Below the pieces are notes generated by a model, which was not told the DNA's origin, searched no databases, and saw only the letters and a list, made by a program, of their open reading frames with translations. Below, in pieces: positions 16,220 to 24,703 of a stretch of DNA of 64,000 nt (position 1 is its first letter; each line of letters opens with the position of its first letter). The position numbers were made by a program, and so were the translations under genes. Source of the stretch: JAANXG01 sp963731035. Lineage in GTDB: Bacteria > Pseudomonadota > Gammaproteobacteria > Arenicellales > JAANXG01. The stretch is taken from assembly GCA_963731035.1 (NCBI GenBank), contig CAVSUY010000008.1, positions 6,064 through 70,063 of the forward strand. Reading direction: 5' to 3'.

Positions 16220-16821
16220 ATCCGGGAGCGCCGAAACTGCGAAACGACAACTGGTGGATGGGCTTCTCGCTCCAGGAAGCTATCTTCATGGGCTTTTGCG
16301 CGCTGTTGATCGTATTGAGCAAAGTGGTGCTGCGCTTTCACCTTGGCATAGCCGGGCACAGCATGTTCTTCCTGGCCTTCTTCATGCTCTTGTGCCGCGG
16401 ATGCGTCCCGCGCCCGGCCACTGCAACCCTGGTGGGCCTGCTCGCCGGGATGGGAACCGTGATGCTCGGATTCGGCAAGGGGAGCGTGCTCGGCCTGCTC
16501 AACTTCGTGGTTCCAGGCCTGGCGCTGGACCTCGCGGCCATGGTGGTACCCGCGCTCAGCACGGCCTGGCTCCCGGCCGTGCTGGGCGGGACAATCGTGG
16601 CCCTCGGCCATGCTCCGGGGCAGTACCTGATCAACCGTCTCATCGGCATGGAACCCGATGCAGCGCTGCAGCTGGTTGCCCTGAAGTCTCTGCCCGCTCT
16701 CGCCTTCGGTATAATAGGGGCGCTGCTGGTCCCAAAGACAGTACGGACCCTGCGAAGCAGTGGTCTGTTCCCGAATGCGGGACCCCCGGCCCCCATTCCA
16801 CGAGGAGGCCAAGCCAAATGA
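16216..16821 (+). CDS. Small integral membrane protein, candidate ECF S component
   Basis: 201 residues, mostly hydrophobic, with about five to six membrane helices (for example AIFMGFCALLIVLSKVVLRF and the segments around residues 55-75, 90-115, 120-140 and 160-180). Size, topology and its place directly before a double ABC ATPase and an EcfT-like gene suggest it is the substrate-binding S component of an energy-coupling-factor importer. It lacks signatures of known S components that I can recall (BioY, ThiT, CbiM, QueT), so ligand identity is open. Four-base overlaps link it to both neighbours. Confidence 0.55.
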   Translation: MNPGAPKLRNDNWWMGFSLQEAIFMGFCALLIVLSKVVLRFHLGIAGHSMFFLAFFMLLCRGCVPRPATATLVGLLAGMGTVMLGFGKGSVLGLLNFVVPGLALDLAAMVVPALSTAWLPAVLGGTIVALGHAPGQYLINRLIGMEPDAALQLVALKSLPALAFGIIGALLVPKTVRTLRSSGLFPNAGPPAPIPRGGQAK

Positions 16822-17534
16822 AAGTGTATGCCGCTTTTGACGACACCGACGTGATCGATGCGGAGTTCGGCACCGGCAAGCTGGTGCGCATGCTGGAACC
16901 GAAGCTGCCGGATGGAGCTCGAATGATCGGCGTGGTCCGGCACCAGCTGCTCGTGGCGGATGATATTCCCTATACCTCGCACAACAGCCCGGCCTGCGCG
17001 ATTCTGGAAATGGAAAGCCCGGAGCTGATCCAGCCGCTGATAGAGATCGCCGCCGAACACCTGGAATCCCTGGCCAGTCCGGGGAGCGATCCCGGGCTGT
17101 GCGTCGCCGGCGCCGCCGACGTGAACCAGGGCCTGATGGATTTCGGCCGGCAGGCCGGCGTGCGGAAAGTGAGCCAACGCGAAGCGCGGGATGCCGTCGG
17201 TGACATATGGCTGAGCGGCCATGGCGGCACCAACGACGGGATCATCGGGGCGGCCGCCGCCGTGGGTCTCACGGCCCACGGCTGGGAGGGCCGCTTCATC
17301 GAGTACGGCGGACTTCGCGACATGCCGGATCCCATCAGCGTTGCGGCCCTGCAGGCGGCGGACATCCTGCCGATGACCCTGGAGCGAAATGTTCAGCCCC
17401 CGGCGCCGGGGGACATGATCGACACTCAGGGCTGGCTTCGGCCGCGCTTGTGCGGAGGCCGGGCGGTGCTACCCGTGCTGTGGAAACAAACCGGACTCTG
17501 GTTCAGTATCGGCCGGAGCTCCGAGAATGGCTGA
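16818..17534 (+). CDS. TiaS-like DDTD-domain protein of unknown function
   Basis: 238 residues. It opens MKVYAAFDDTDVIDAEFGTG, matching the first motif of the archaeal tRNA-Ile2 agmatidine synthetase TiaS (ATP-binding GIDDTD), and later has HQLLVADDIPYTSHNSPACA and LSGHGGTNDGIIGAAAAVGL. Only the kinase-like part is present; the OB-fold and zinc-ribbon parts of TiaS are not, and bacteria do not use TiaS for tRNA. An ATP-dependent modification of the imported compound, or regulation of transport, is more likely; this is inference from the operon. Start chosen at the ATG overlapping the previous stop. A longer frame from 16254 is an artefact reading through the upstream gene. Confidence 0.6.
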   Translation: MKVYAAFDDTDVIDAEFGTGKLVRMLEPKLPDGARMIGVVRHQLLVADDIPYTSHNSPACAILEMESPELIQPLIEIAAEHLESLASPGSDPGLCVAGAADVNQGLMDFGRQAGVRKVSQREARDAVGDIWLSGHGGTNDGIIGAAAAVGLTAHGWEGRFIEYGGLRDMPDPISVAALQAADILPMTLERNVQPPAPGDMIDTQGWLRPRLCGGRAVLPVLWKQTGLWFSIGRSSENG

Positions 17535-18885
17535 GGCGCGGGAGGCGCTGAACAACAGCCCGTCGCTGACAATAGAGGGCTTCCAGCATCGTTTCCCGGA
17601 CGGTCGCAGCCTGACCCTGTCCGCTGACTTGCGCCTGTTCCCGGGTGAGTGCGCCCTGGTCACCGGCGCGACGGGGAGCGGCAAGACCAGCCTGCTGTAC
17701 GCCATAGCCGGCCTGCTGCCCGGCCACACCGAAGGCATATACAGGGATCCCCAGGACAGCGTCGGACTCGCCTTTCAAAATCCCGGCACTCAGCTGTTTT
17801 TTTCCGATGTCGGCGAGGAGCTCGGGTTTGCCCCGCGCAACCGTGGACTGCCGGAGCCGGCGGTGAAGAGCCGTATCTCCACCTACCTGGACGCCGTCGG
17901 ACTGCCCGGCTGGGAGAACCGCAGCATTGACGGCCTGTCCATGGGTGAAAAGCACCGGGTGGCGATGGCCGCGGCATGCAGCGCCGAGCCGGTCCTGCTC
18001 TTGTTGGACGAGCCGTTCGCGCAGCTGGATGCCGAGGGCGCGGTGAGCCTCCGCCGCCTCCTGCGCAACTATCTGCAAGCCGGGGGCACGGTGGTCATCA
18101 GCGAGCACCACCCCGACCTGGTGGCCGGTATTGCCTGCTGCAGCCTCGACCTGCCAACGGTCGATATGCCACCCCTCGCCCCGTCCATCCAGCGTGACCC
18201 ATCGGCGAGCCCAACGATCCCGCGCACCGATATCGACATCCGCGGCCTTCGCCTGGCCGCGCCGGACAGCGGACGCTGGCTGCTGCGGGACTTCTCCTGG
18301 CAGGTTGCCGGCGGTGAACGAATCCACATACGGGGACCCAACGGCAGCGGCAAATCCAGCTTGTTGCGCGCGCTGGTGGGCCTGCAGGCGCCAGAGTCCG
18401 GGCAGGCGGAAATCACCGGGCAGGCACCCTCACCGGCGGCGCTCGCCGGGCGTGTTGCGTTTCTGCACCAGGATCCGGACAGCCAGCTGTCGGCGCCCAG
18501 CGTTCGCGAGGAGGTCTCATTCGCCTGGGAGCGGCTGCCGGCCGATAGACGTCCCCGGGCCGGGTGGATCGACTGCCTGTTGGATTCACTGGGACTGGCG
18601 GCGCTCGCACAGCGGTCCCCCTTGTCACTGAGCTTCGGCGAGAAACACCTGGTCACCCTGGCCGCCGCCTTGGCGTGCCGCCCCCGCCTGGTCCTGCTGG
18701 ACGAGCCCTTCACCGGCCTGGACCAGGGGCGCGTCGGCGCTCTCTGCGATTTCCTGCTCGAATACTCCCGGGCCTATGAATCGACCCTGGTGATGGCGTC
18801 CCACAACGCCCTGCCGGAACCGGGCTGGGCAACGCGGCAATTCGTGATGGAAGACGGCCGTTTCCTCGAGGAGTTACAGCGATGA
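17527..18885 (+). CDS. Double ABC ATPase of an ECF-type importer (EcfA1-EcfA2 fusion)
   Basis: 452 residues with two complete nucleotide-binding domains. Domain 1: Walker A GATGSGKTSLL (~residue 45), signature LSMGEKHRVAM and Walker B LLLLDEPFAQLD. Domain 2: GPNGSGKSSLLRALVGLQAP (~residue 275), LSFGEKHLVTLAA and LVLLDEPFTGLD. Each Q-loop is present (FQNPGTQLFF and LHQDPDSQLSA), both of the CbiO/EcfA type. Single-chain double ATPases occur in this family. It overlaps the previous gene by 8 bp and EcfT by 4 bp. It would power uptake at the inner membrane. Confidence 0.85.
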   Translation: MAEAREALNNSPSLTIEGFQHRFPDGRSLTLSADLRLFPGECALVTGATGSGKTSLLYAIAGLLPGHTEGIYRDPQDSVGLAFQNPGTQLFFSDVGEELGFAPRNRGLPEPAVKSRISTYLDAVGLPGWENRSIDGLSMGEKHRVAMAAACSAEPVLLLLDEPFAQLDAEGAVSLRRLLRNYLQAGGTVVISEHHPDLVAGIACCSLDLPTVDMPPLAPSIQRDPSASPTIPRTDIDIRGLRLAAPDSGRWLLRDFSWQVAGGERIHIRGPNGSGKSSLLRALVGLQAPESGQAEITGQAPSPAALAGRVAFLHQDPDSQLSAPSVREEVSFAWERLPADRRPRAGWIDCLLDSLGLAALAQRSPLSLSFGEKHLVTLAAALACRPRLVLLDEPFTGLDQGRVGALCDFLLEYSRAYESTLVMASHNALPEPGWATRQFVMEDGRFLEELQR

Positions 18886-19595
18886 GGTGGAGCGGGACAG
18901 GGGCGGACTATCCCGGCCGCTACATCGACAGCGACACCTTCGTTCACCGCCTGCCACCCGTAGTCAAGATGGCATCGGCGCTGGTGCTTTCGGCAGCGGC
19001 AACCCAGGCAAGAATACCTTCTCTCATCGTCGGCGTGCTGATGTTGGAGCTGGCGTTGTACCTGGCGGCGCGTCTCGACTGGTCGAAGATCCGGCGCGAC
19101 TTCCGCGTCGTCCTCGTGCAGGCGCCACTGGTGGTCGGTCTGTACCTCTGGCGCGACGGCTGGACGGGTGTCGGAGCCGGAATGACGATAGCGGCGCAGA
19201 TAGGCGCCACCATGGCGCCGGCATTCTGGCTGCAGCGCACCACCCGCGCCACCGACCTGATCGACAGCTTCAGCCGCTGGCTGCCCCGCAAGCTGACTTT
19301 CGTGATCTTCGCCACCCTGCGATTCCTGCCTCTGCTGTTGCGCGACGCGCGGGAAATCCACGCCCTCCAGGTACTACGCGGGGCGCGTGTCCAGCCGCGA
19401 CAACTCCTGAATCCGCTGAACTGGCCGGAGCTCGCCCAGAGCGTGGTGATACCCGTGCTGGTACGGGCCGTGAAAATATCCGGGGAAGTGGCCGCCTCGG
19501 CGCAGGTTCGAGGAATCGCCGACAACGCGAATCGACAGTGGCTGCGGTGCTCGCCGCAGTTTCAGGAAGAACCGGAGGGAACCGGCGGCAACTAG
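18882..19595 (+). CDS. ecfT: EcfT-like transmembrane coupling protein
   Basis: 237 residues with N-terminal helices (MASALVLSAAATQARIPSLI, then LMLELALYLAA) and LVGLYLWRDGW. The two coupling-helix motifs are A/V-R-G types: LQVLRGARVQP near residue 165 and ASAQVRGIADN near 212. These contact the ATPase Q-helices in ECF transporters. It is the last gene of the operon with the TonB receptor. The C-terminal ~20 residues are polar. A short intergenic gap of 121 bases follows before an unrelated gene. Confidence 0.8.
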   Translation: MRWSGTGADYPGRYIDSDTFVHRLPPVVKMASALVLSAAATQARIPSLIVGVLMLELALYLAARLDWSKIRRDFRVVLVQAPLVVGLYLWRDGWTGVGAGMTIAAQIGATMAPAFWLQRTTRATDLIDSFSRWLPRKLTFVIFATLRFLPLLLRDAREIHALQVLRGARVQPRQLLNPLNWPELAQSVVIPVLVRAVKISGEVAASAQVRGIADNANRQWLRCSPQFQEEPEGTGGN

Positions 19596-19716
19596 GAACC
19601 CCGCGGCCCACCGGAGCAAACCGGAGCGAACCGGCGCACTTCTCCCCTACTCCTGTGTCGTATAGTATTCGATAAAGCCACAACGCCGTGCCGGTGCTCT
19701 CGACGAACTGTCGCCC

Positions 19717-20343
19717 ATGTCTGAAATCTCGATCTTTCCCGTCTTTCCGCATACCATCGCCGTGTGCACACTCGAGGACTCGGAGGTGGATGCCGACGCC
19801 CTAGCGTACGTGCAGGGCCTGGAATACGTCGATACGGCGCATGAAAAGGCCCAGGCAACATCGCTCTCGTCCGCGAATTTCGACGTGCTCGAAAATCTTC
19901 CCGTACTCAAAAAGAGCGTTCTCGACCGCTTCAATGTTGTCAAGGACAGGTACCTGTTCCATACGAAGAACGATTTCGTCATCACGACTTCCTGGTCGAC
20001 CAGGACCGGCAAGGGGGATTACTCCAAGTTTCACAACCACCGCAACTGCTTCTACAGCGGGGTCTTCTATTTCGAGGGCGACGAGAACACCGGCAAGATC
20101 CGCTTCAACAATCCATTTCGTAAATCATGGTTCGTGGAGTCGACGAAGTTCAACGAGCTGAACATGGATCAAATGGGTATCAGCCCGGAAAAGAACATGC
20201 TGCTCTTCTTCCCGAGCTATATGGACCACGCCATCCAGGAGCACCGCTCGGCCAGGACCAGGTATTCCATTGCCTTTAATCTGATACCGGTGGGACAGAT
20301 CGGGATGGAAGATTCGGCCGCCAACTTACAGACCCCGGACTGA
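19717..20343 (+). CDS. 2OG-Fe(II) oxygenase-family protein (TIGR02466-like)
   Basis: 208 residues. The double-stranded beta-helix core shows HNHRNCFYSGVFYFEGDE, the first iron histidine region, then LLFFPSYMDHAIQEHRSA with the distal histidine and RTRYSIAFNL, where an arginine would bind 2-oxoglutarate. This matches a family of putative 2OG-Fe(II) oxygenases often found in marine bacteria and phages; substrates are unknown. A single gene in its own plus-strand unit, 121 bp after the ECF operon. The convergent ABC-2 gene begins 16 bases after its stop. Confidence 0.7.
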   Translation: MSEISIFPVFPHTIAVCTLEDSEVDADALAYVQGLEYVDTAHEKAQATSLSSANFDVLENLPVLKKSVLDRFNVVKDRYLFHTKNDFVITTSWSTRTGKGDYSKFHNHRNCFYSGVFYFEGDENTGKIRFNNPFRKSWFVESTKFNELNMDQMGISPEKNMLLFFPSYMDHAIQEHRSARTRYSIAFNLIPVGQIGMEDSAANLQTPD

Positions 20344-20359
20344 AGGACCCGCGGCCCCC

Positions 20360-21121
20360 TCAGGCTTTGAGCCGGTAGCCGGTCTTGAAGATCCACGCCA
20401 CCAGGCTGAGGCACAGAGTGAGGAACACCAGGATCATGCCCAGGCTGATTCCCATGCTGACGTCGGCAATGCCGTAGAAGCTCCAGCGGAAACCACTGAC
20501 CAGATAGAGCACGGGATTGAACAGGGCGACCTTCTGCCAGAAGGGAGACAGCATATCGATCGAATAGAACGTCCCGCCCAGGAAGGTCAACGGCGTGATC
20601 ACCAGGAGCGGCACGATGTTGAGCTTCTCGAAGCCGTCCGCCCAGATACCGATAATGAAACCCAGGAGGCTGAAGGTGGTGGCGGTGAGTATCAGAAATA
20701 CCACCATCCAGAATGGATGCTCCACGCGCAACGGCACGAACAGTCCTGCGGTCACCAGCACGATTACCCCGAGTATCAATGACTTGGTGGCGGCGGCGCC
20801 GACGTAGCCGATCACGATTTCCAGATAGGAAACCGGCGCGGACAACAGTTCGTAGACGGTGCCCACAAATTTCGGGAAATAGATCCCGATAGAGGCGTTG
20901 GATACGCTCTGGGTCAGCAGCATCAGCATGGTAAGCCCCGGCACGATAAACGAGCCGTAGCTCACTCCTTCCACCTGGGTGATACGGGAACCGATCGCCG
21001 CCCCGAATACGACGAAGTACAGGGACGTCGACAGTACCGGCGATACGACGCTCTGCAGCAGCGTGCGCCGCATACGGGCCATTTCGAACCTGTAGATGGC
21101 AAGTGTGCCGCCGACATTCAT
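20360..21121 (-). CDS. ABC-2 type exporter permease (YadH-like)
   Basis: 253 residues with six predicted helices, for example SVVSPVLSTSLYFVVFGAAI, SLILGVIVLVTAGLFV and MVVFLILTATTFSLLGFIIG. The late motif LTFLGGTFYSIDMLSPFWQ and NPVLYLVSGFRWSF are characteristic of ABC-2 permeases such as YadH. It overlaps the ATPase gene by 4 bp. Together they form a two-gene exporter; the substrate is unknown (lipid, polysaccharide or drug are typical). Confidence 0.85.
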   Translation of the reverse strand: MNVGGTLAIYRFEMARMRRTLLQSVVSPVLSTSLYFVVFGAAIGSRITQVEGVSYGSFIVPGLTMLMLLTQSVSNASIGIYFPKFVGTVYELLSAPVSYLEIVIGYVGAAATKSLILGVIVLVTAGLFVPLRVEHPFWMVVFLILTATTFSLLGFIIGIWADGFEKLNIVPLLVITPLTFLGGTFYSIDMLSPFWQKVALFNPVLYLVSGFRWSFYGIADVSMGISLGMILVFLTLCLSLVAWIFKTGYRLKA

Positions 21122-22122
21122 CGCGTTTCCCTCACCAGGTTGACGAAGATATCCTCAAGAGAGCTCTCCTTGGTCCGCAGGTCCTTGACCCGGATGCCGG
21201 CGCGCCTCAAATCACCAAGCAGGGCTGCAACGCCGGTCGCCTCGCGGGCCGAGTCATAGGTGTAGATCAGCTCGTAACCGTCCGCGGCGAGCTCCAGCCG
21301 GTACTCCGCAAGAGTGTCCGGCACACTTTCCAGACGACGCTGAAGCTGCATGATGAGCTGCTTGTGGCCCAGCTTGTGCATCAACTGCCGTTTGTCCTCC
21401 ACCAGAATGAGTTCGCCGTCGTTGATCACGCCCACGCGGTCCGCCATCTCCTCCGCCTCGCCGATGTAATGCGTGGTGAGGATGATGGTGACACCGCTTG
21501 CCCGCAGCGCGCGCACCAGGTTCCACATCTCGCGCCTCAGCTCGACGTCCACGCCCGCGGTAGGCTCGTCGAGAAACAGGATCCGCGGCTCGTGGGCCAG
21601 CGCCTTGGCAATCAGCACCCGGCGCTTCATGCCTCCGGACAGAGTCATGATGCGATTGTCGCGCTTGTCCCAGAGCGTCAGGTCCCTGAGCACCTTCTCT
21701 ATGTGCGCAGGATTCTTCTTCAGTCCAAACAGCCCGCGGCTGAAACTGACGGTTCTCCACACCGACTCAAAGGCGTCGGTGGTAAGCTCCTGAGGCACCA
21801 GACCGATCCGGGAGCGAGTCTGGCGGTAGTCGGCGACAATGTCATACCCGTCCACCAGCACCCGGCCCTCGCTGGCATTCACAAGCCCACACACGATGCT
21901 GATCAAGGTGGTCTTGCCGGCGCCGTTGGGCCCGAGCAACGCAAAGATCTCGCCCCGGCGAATCTCCAGGTTCACGTTCTTCAGAGCCTCGAAACCCGAG
22001 GCATAGGTCTTGGAGAGATTCGAGATCGACACCACCGATTCAGCTTCCGGGGCTTCGATGCCGGAGTTGCCGGCTTCCTCCGCCTCGGCGCTGAGAGGTG
22101 TCGCGTCGCTATGGTCGTTCAT
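21118..22122 (-). CDS. ABC exporter ATPase (YadG-like)
   Basis: 334 residues from the ATG at 22122; a longer frame from 22242 starts in non-coding-like sequence. An acidic N-terminal tail of ~25 residues precedes the domain VSISNLSKTYASGFEALKNV. Walker A is GPNGAGKTTLIS, signature LSGGMKRRVLIAKAL, Walker B RILFLDEPTAGVD and H-loop LTTHYIGEAEEM. The C-terminal ~80 residues are the usual regulatory tail of CcmA/YadG-type ATPases. Cotranscribed with the permease. Confidence 0.88.
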   Translation of the reverse strand: MNDHSDATPLSAEAEEAGNSGIEAPEAESVVSISNLSKTYASGFEALKNVNLEIRRGEIFALLGPNGAGKTTLISIVCGLVNASEGRVLVDGYDIVADYRQTRSRIGLVPQELTTDAFESVWRTVSFSRGLFGLKKNPAHIEKVLRDLTLWDKRDNRIMTLSGGMKRRVLIAKALAHEPRILFLDEPTAGVDVELRREMWNLVRALRASGVTIILTTHYIGEAEEMADRVGVINDGELILVEDKRQLMHKLGHKQLIMQLQRRLESVPDTLAEYRLELAADGYELIYTYDSAREATGVAALLGDLRRAGIRVKDLRTKESSLEDIFVNLVRETR

Positions 22123-22323
22123 CAACTTCGTTCCAGGGTTGAATCGTGGAGCATCCGTCAGGACACGGCGCTCGAGCCGGGAATCCAGCGATCGTTCTAG
22201 GGACCAGGTTCCTCTCCATTCCGAACCAGGTCGCAGAACCATGGTCGGGTCCCGGGGATGGTGGCGGAAGTCTACTGCCGGCCTGCGAGTGTTTTCAACC
22301 GCGCGCCTTCAGGGCCCGCAAGT

Positions 22324-22611
22324 TCAATCAAAAAGCCTGTCACCGCGCTCGTCGATCAGCTGCCTGGCCTTGCGAAGGGTCATCGACGCCGCGCTCTCGG
22401 CATCGCTGCAGGTATCCGCACGCACGAACCGGTGGGTCTTCTCCTCCCCCTCGATCGTCTTGGAAATGACACCGGACACCCGCCAGCCGCCGGGCTCGTT
22501 CACGGGCGCGGCGCGTATCTCGAAACCTTCGTAGGTTTCGCTGGCCACAACGTCGCCGCCGGAAGCGCCTCCCGACCCACGGAAAAGCCGTCCCAGAAGT
22601 TCTCCAATCAT
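22324..22611 (-). CDS. HlyU-family small protein
   Basis: 95 residues from MIGELLGRLFRG (an ATG at 22647 would add 12 residues). The pattern ETYEGFEIRAAPVNEPGGW, then SGVISKTIEGEEKTHRFVRAD and TLRKARQLIDERGDRLF, is that of the HlyU family, named after the Vibrio haemolysin activator but mostly uncharacterised. It is a short cytosolic alpha/beta protein. Stands alone between the ABC exporter and a divergent gene. Confidence 0.7.
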   Translation of the reverse strand: MIGELLGRLFRGSGGASGGDVVASETYEGFEIRAAPVNEPGGWRVSGVISKTIEGEEKTHRFVRADTCSDAESAASMTLRKARQLIDERGDRLFD

Positions 22612-22943
22612 AACGATAACCTCGCGTCGGGGCGTATCCCCGATCATCCACTCGCCAGTCGCATTGGATCACATATCGGGACGCCCAACAAACAATGGCC
22701 GCCGTACCCGCCGACGCGGCCGACATCGTCCATCAGGATACAATGCCGGTGTGATTCGCCGATCCGCGACAACCAAACCCCGGCGAACGTGCGGCCGTGG
22801 GCCACCGTCTGGCGCCACACCATAGACGGCGTTTCAGGACCCGGCCGTTGTCCGTGAAGAAGCCAATGGACTGACCTGGATCAAAGCCGCGGGAGCGGGG
22901 TTGTCTTAACCTCCCGGCGTACATATTGCACAGAGTGATTGAT

Positions 22944-24065
22944 ATGGCTTCTCTGCGGACCGCGCTCCTGGCGCTCATCATCCTGGCCACGGCGCCGGCG
23001 GGCGCGGCGTCGACCTCGGTCGAGAAGCAATCCGGGGACGATCTCTACGCTGCCGGGGCTTCGGTTCAGGTTTCGCGGCCCGTGGCCGGCGACGCCGTAG
23101 TGGCCGGTGGAAGCGTCCTGATCACCGCGGACGTGACCCAGGACGTGCTCGCGGCCGGCGGCACCATCACCCTGGCCCGAGCCGTCCACGACGATGTTCG
23201 GGCGGCAGGCGGATCGATAACGGTGACGGATCGCATCGGCGGGGATGCGATCCTGGCCGGCGGCACCCTCAATCTGGCGCCGGGAAGCCAGGTCGAAGGC
23301 AATGCCTGGCTTGCAGGCGGTGTGCTGCACCTGTCGGGAACGATACACGGCGACGTCGAGGCGGTCGGCGGTGAAGTGGTGATCAGCGGAGACCTTGACG
23401 GTGATGCCCGAATACTGGCCGACTCACTGGAGATTCAGTCCGGGGCGCAGATCCAGGGCACCTTGGACTATCGGGGCCCACGGCCGGCTCAGGTCGCCGA
23501 AGGCGCGAAGGTCGGCAAGCTGGTGTATACGAAGCACCGGTTCGAAGGGCGTGGGGCACCATTCATCGGCCGCCTGGCTGCGTCCCTGCTGGTGTTTGTC
23601 AGCCTCGCTGTATGCACGCTGCTGTTCGCCTGGCTGATGCCGAATGTCAGCCGGGAGGCCGCGGACAACTCCCGTCGTCGGATGCTCCTTTCGCTGGGCG
23701 CCGGGCTGTTGACGGTCATCGCCACGCCTGTCGTCGCCTCGGCACTGTTCGTCCTGCTGGTGACCGCACCCCTTGGCGTCGTCCTGCTCGCGTCCTACGT
23801 CGTGCTCCTGGCCACAGGGTGCTTCGTGGCCCTCGCGTGCCTGGCCGGCTGGCTGCGGGAAAAGCTAATGGCGAATCGCGGTGAGGGAACCGGCACCTAT
23901 ATACTTTCGGTGCTCGGCGCGGCGGCGATCTACTGGCTGGTGAGCCTGGTACCTTTCGTTGGCGTACCCGTCGTGGTGCTGGCATTCGTCACCGGGGCCG
24001 GCGCACTGGTCCTGCTGGCTGTCCGGATGTATCGGCAGCCGGATTTCCCCGAGTACAACGACTAA
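22944..24065 (+). CDS. Polymer-forming (bactofilin-like repeat) membrane protein
   Basis: 373 residues from MASLRTALLALII; an upstream ATG at 22926 adds six. A signal peptide is followed by ~170 residues of right-handed-helix repeats (DAVVAGGSVLITADVTQDVL, AAGGTITL, GGDAILAGGTLNL, GNAWLAGGVL, EAVGGEVVISGDL), resembling polymer-forming cytoskeletal/bactofilin repeats. Residues ~220-370 hold four to five membrane helices (LLVFVSLAVCTLLFAWLM onward). An exported beta-helix anchored by a membrane domain suggests an envelope scaffold. Function is inferred from the fold only. Confidence 0.65.
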   Translation: MASLRTALLALIILATAPAGAASTSVEKQSGDDLYAAGASVQVSRPVAGDAVVAGGSVLITADVTQDVLAAGGTITLARAVHDDVRAAGGSITVTDRIGGDAILAGGTLNLAPGSQVEGNAWLAGGVLHLSGTIHGDVEAVGGEVVISGDLDGDARILADSLEIQSGAQIQGTLDYRGPRPAQVAEGAKVGKLVYTKHRFEGRGAPFIGRLAASLLVFVSLAVCTLLFAWLMPNVSREAADNSRRRMLLSLGAGLLTVIATPVVASALFVLLVTAPLGVVLLASYVVLLATGCFVALACLAGWLREKLMANRGEGTGTYILSVLGAAAIYWLVSLVPFVGVPVVVLAFVTGAGALVLLAVRMYRQPDFPEYND

Positions 24066-24087
24066 AGCAACGAGCGAGCGATCACCC

Positions 24088-24471
24088 ATGCTGGACATCA
24101 ATCCGGACACCGTATGCCGCCTGGTGGAGTTGGCGCGAATCTTCCACGCCCGGGAGGAAGTCGTGATTCCCGAAGAGCCGAACGATCCCAGCGGAGACTG
24201 GCCGACTCAGATCCTGGCGGACCATGCCGGCGACTCGACGCTGGCAGAGTTTCGCGGCATCATCACCGATCTGGAGCCCGACCAACAGCAGCAGGTTGTC
24301 GCACTGCTGTGGATGGGCCGCGGTGACTTTGCGCTGGACGAATGGGACGATGCCGTACGCCAGGCCGCGGAAAACTGGTCGGAGAATACGGCCGACTACC
24401 TCATCGCCCACCCGATGCTGCCCGACTACCTGAGCGACGCTCTGGACCAACACGGCTACAGTTGTCCCTAG
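24088..24471 (+). CDS. DUF3775-type cytosolic protein
   Basis: 127 residues from the ATG at 24088, 22 bases after the upstream stop. MLDINPDTVCRLVELARIFH, then PSGDWPTQILADH, FRGIITDLEPDQQQQVVALL and WMGRGDFALDEWDDAV match the DUF3775 pattern. Acidic and helical; no known activity. A frame beginning at 23959 overlaps the previous gene and is not used. Possibly cotranscribed with the polymer-forming protein. Confidence 0.65.
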   Translation: MLDINPDTVCRLVELARIFHAREEVVIPEEPNDPSGDWPTQILADHAGDSTLAEFRGIITDLEPDQQQQVVALLWMGRGDFALDEWDDAVRQAAENWSENTADYLIAHPMLPDYLSDALDQHGYSCP

Positions 24472-24481
24472 GCCGCAGCCT

Positions 24482-24501
24482 GGTCGGGATTCATCCCGAC
24501 A
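24482..24501. terminator. Hairpin between convergent genes
   Basis: GTCGGGATTCATCCCGAC is an 8-bp stem with a two-base loop, 10 bases after the DUF3775 stop. There is no T-run, so it is a possible factor-dependent terminator or a member of the GTCGGGAT...ATCCCGAC repeat family seen again at 42798. The rest of the gap to 24703 shows no gene. Confidence 0.4.
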
Positions 24502-24703
24502 ACCCATGTCGGGGGAGTGATCGGCGGCAGTGCCTGGCATGAACCGGGGAGGGGTGTCGTCGAAAGCCTACCCCTACCCATGCTTGCCGGAGTTTGTTCG
24601 ATTACCGGGTAACCGGCAACACACTACACCCTCCCTATTCCGTTCGCCTCACTCCGGTTCAGTTGAAGTGCACATTTACCCGGGTAGGCGGGTACGACCC
24701 CAA

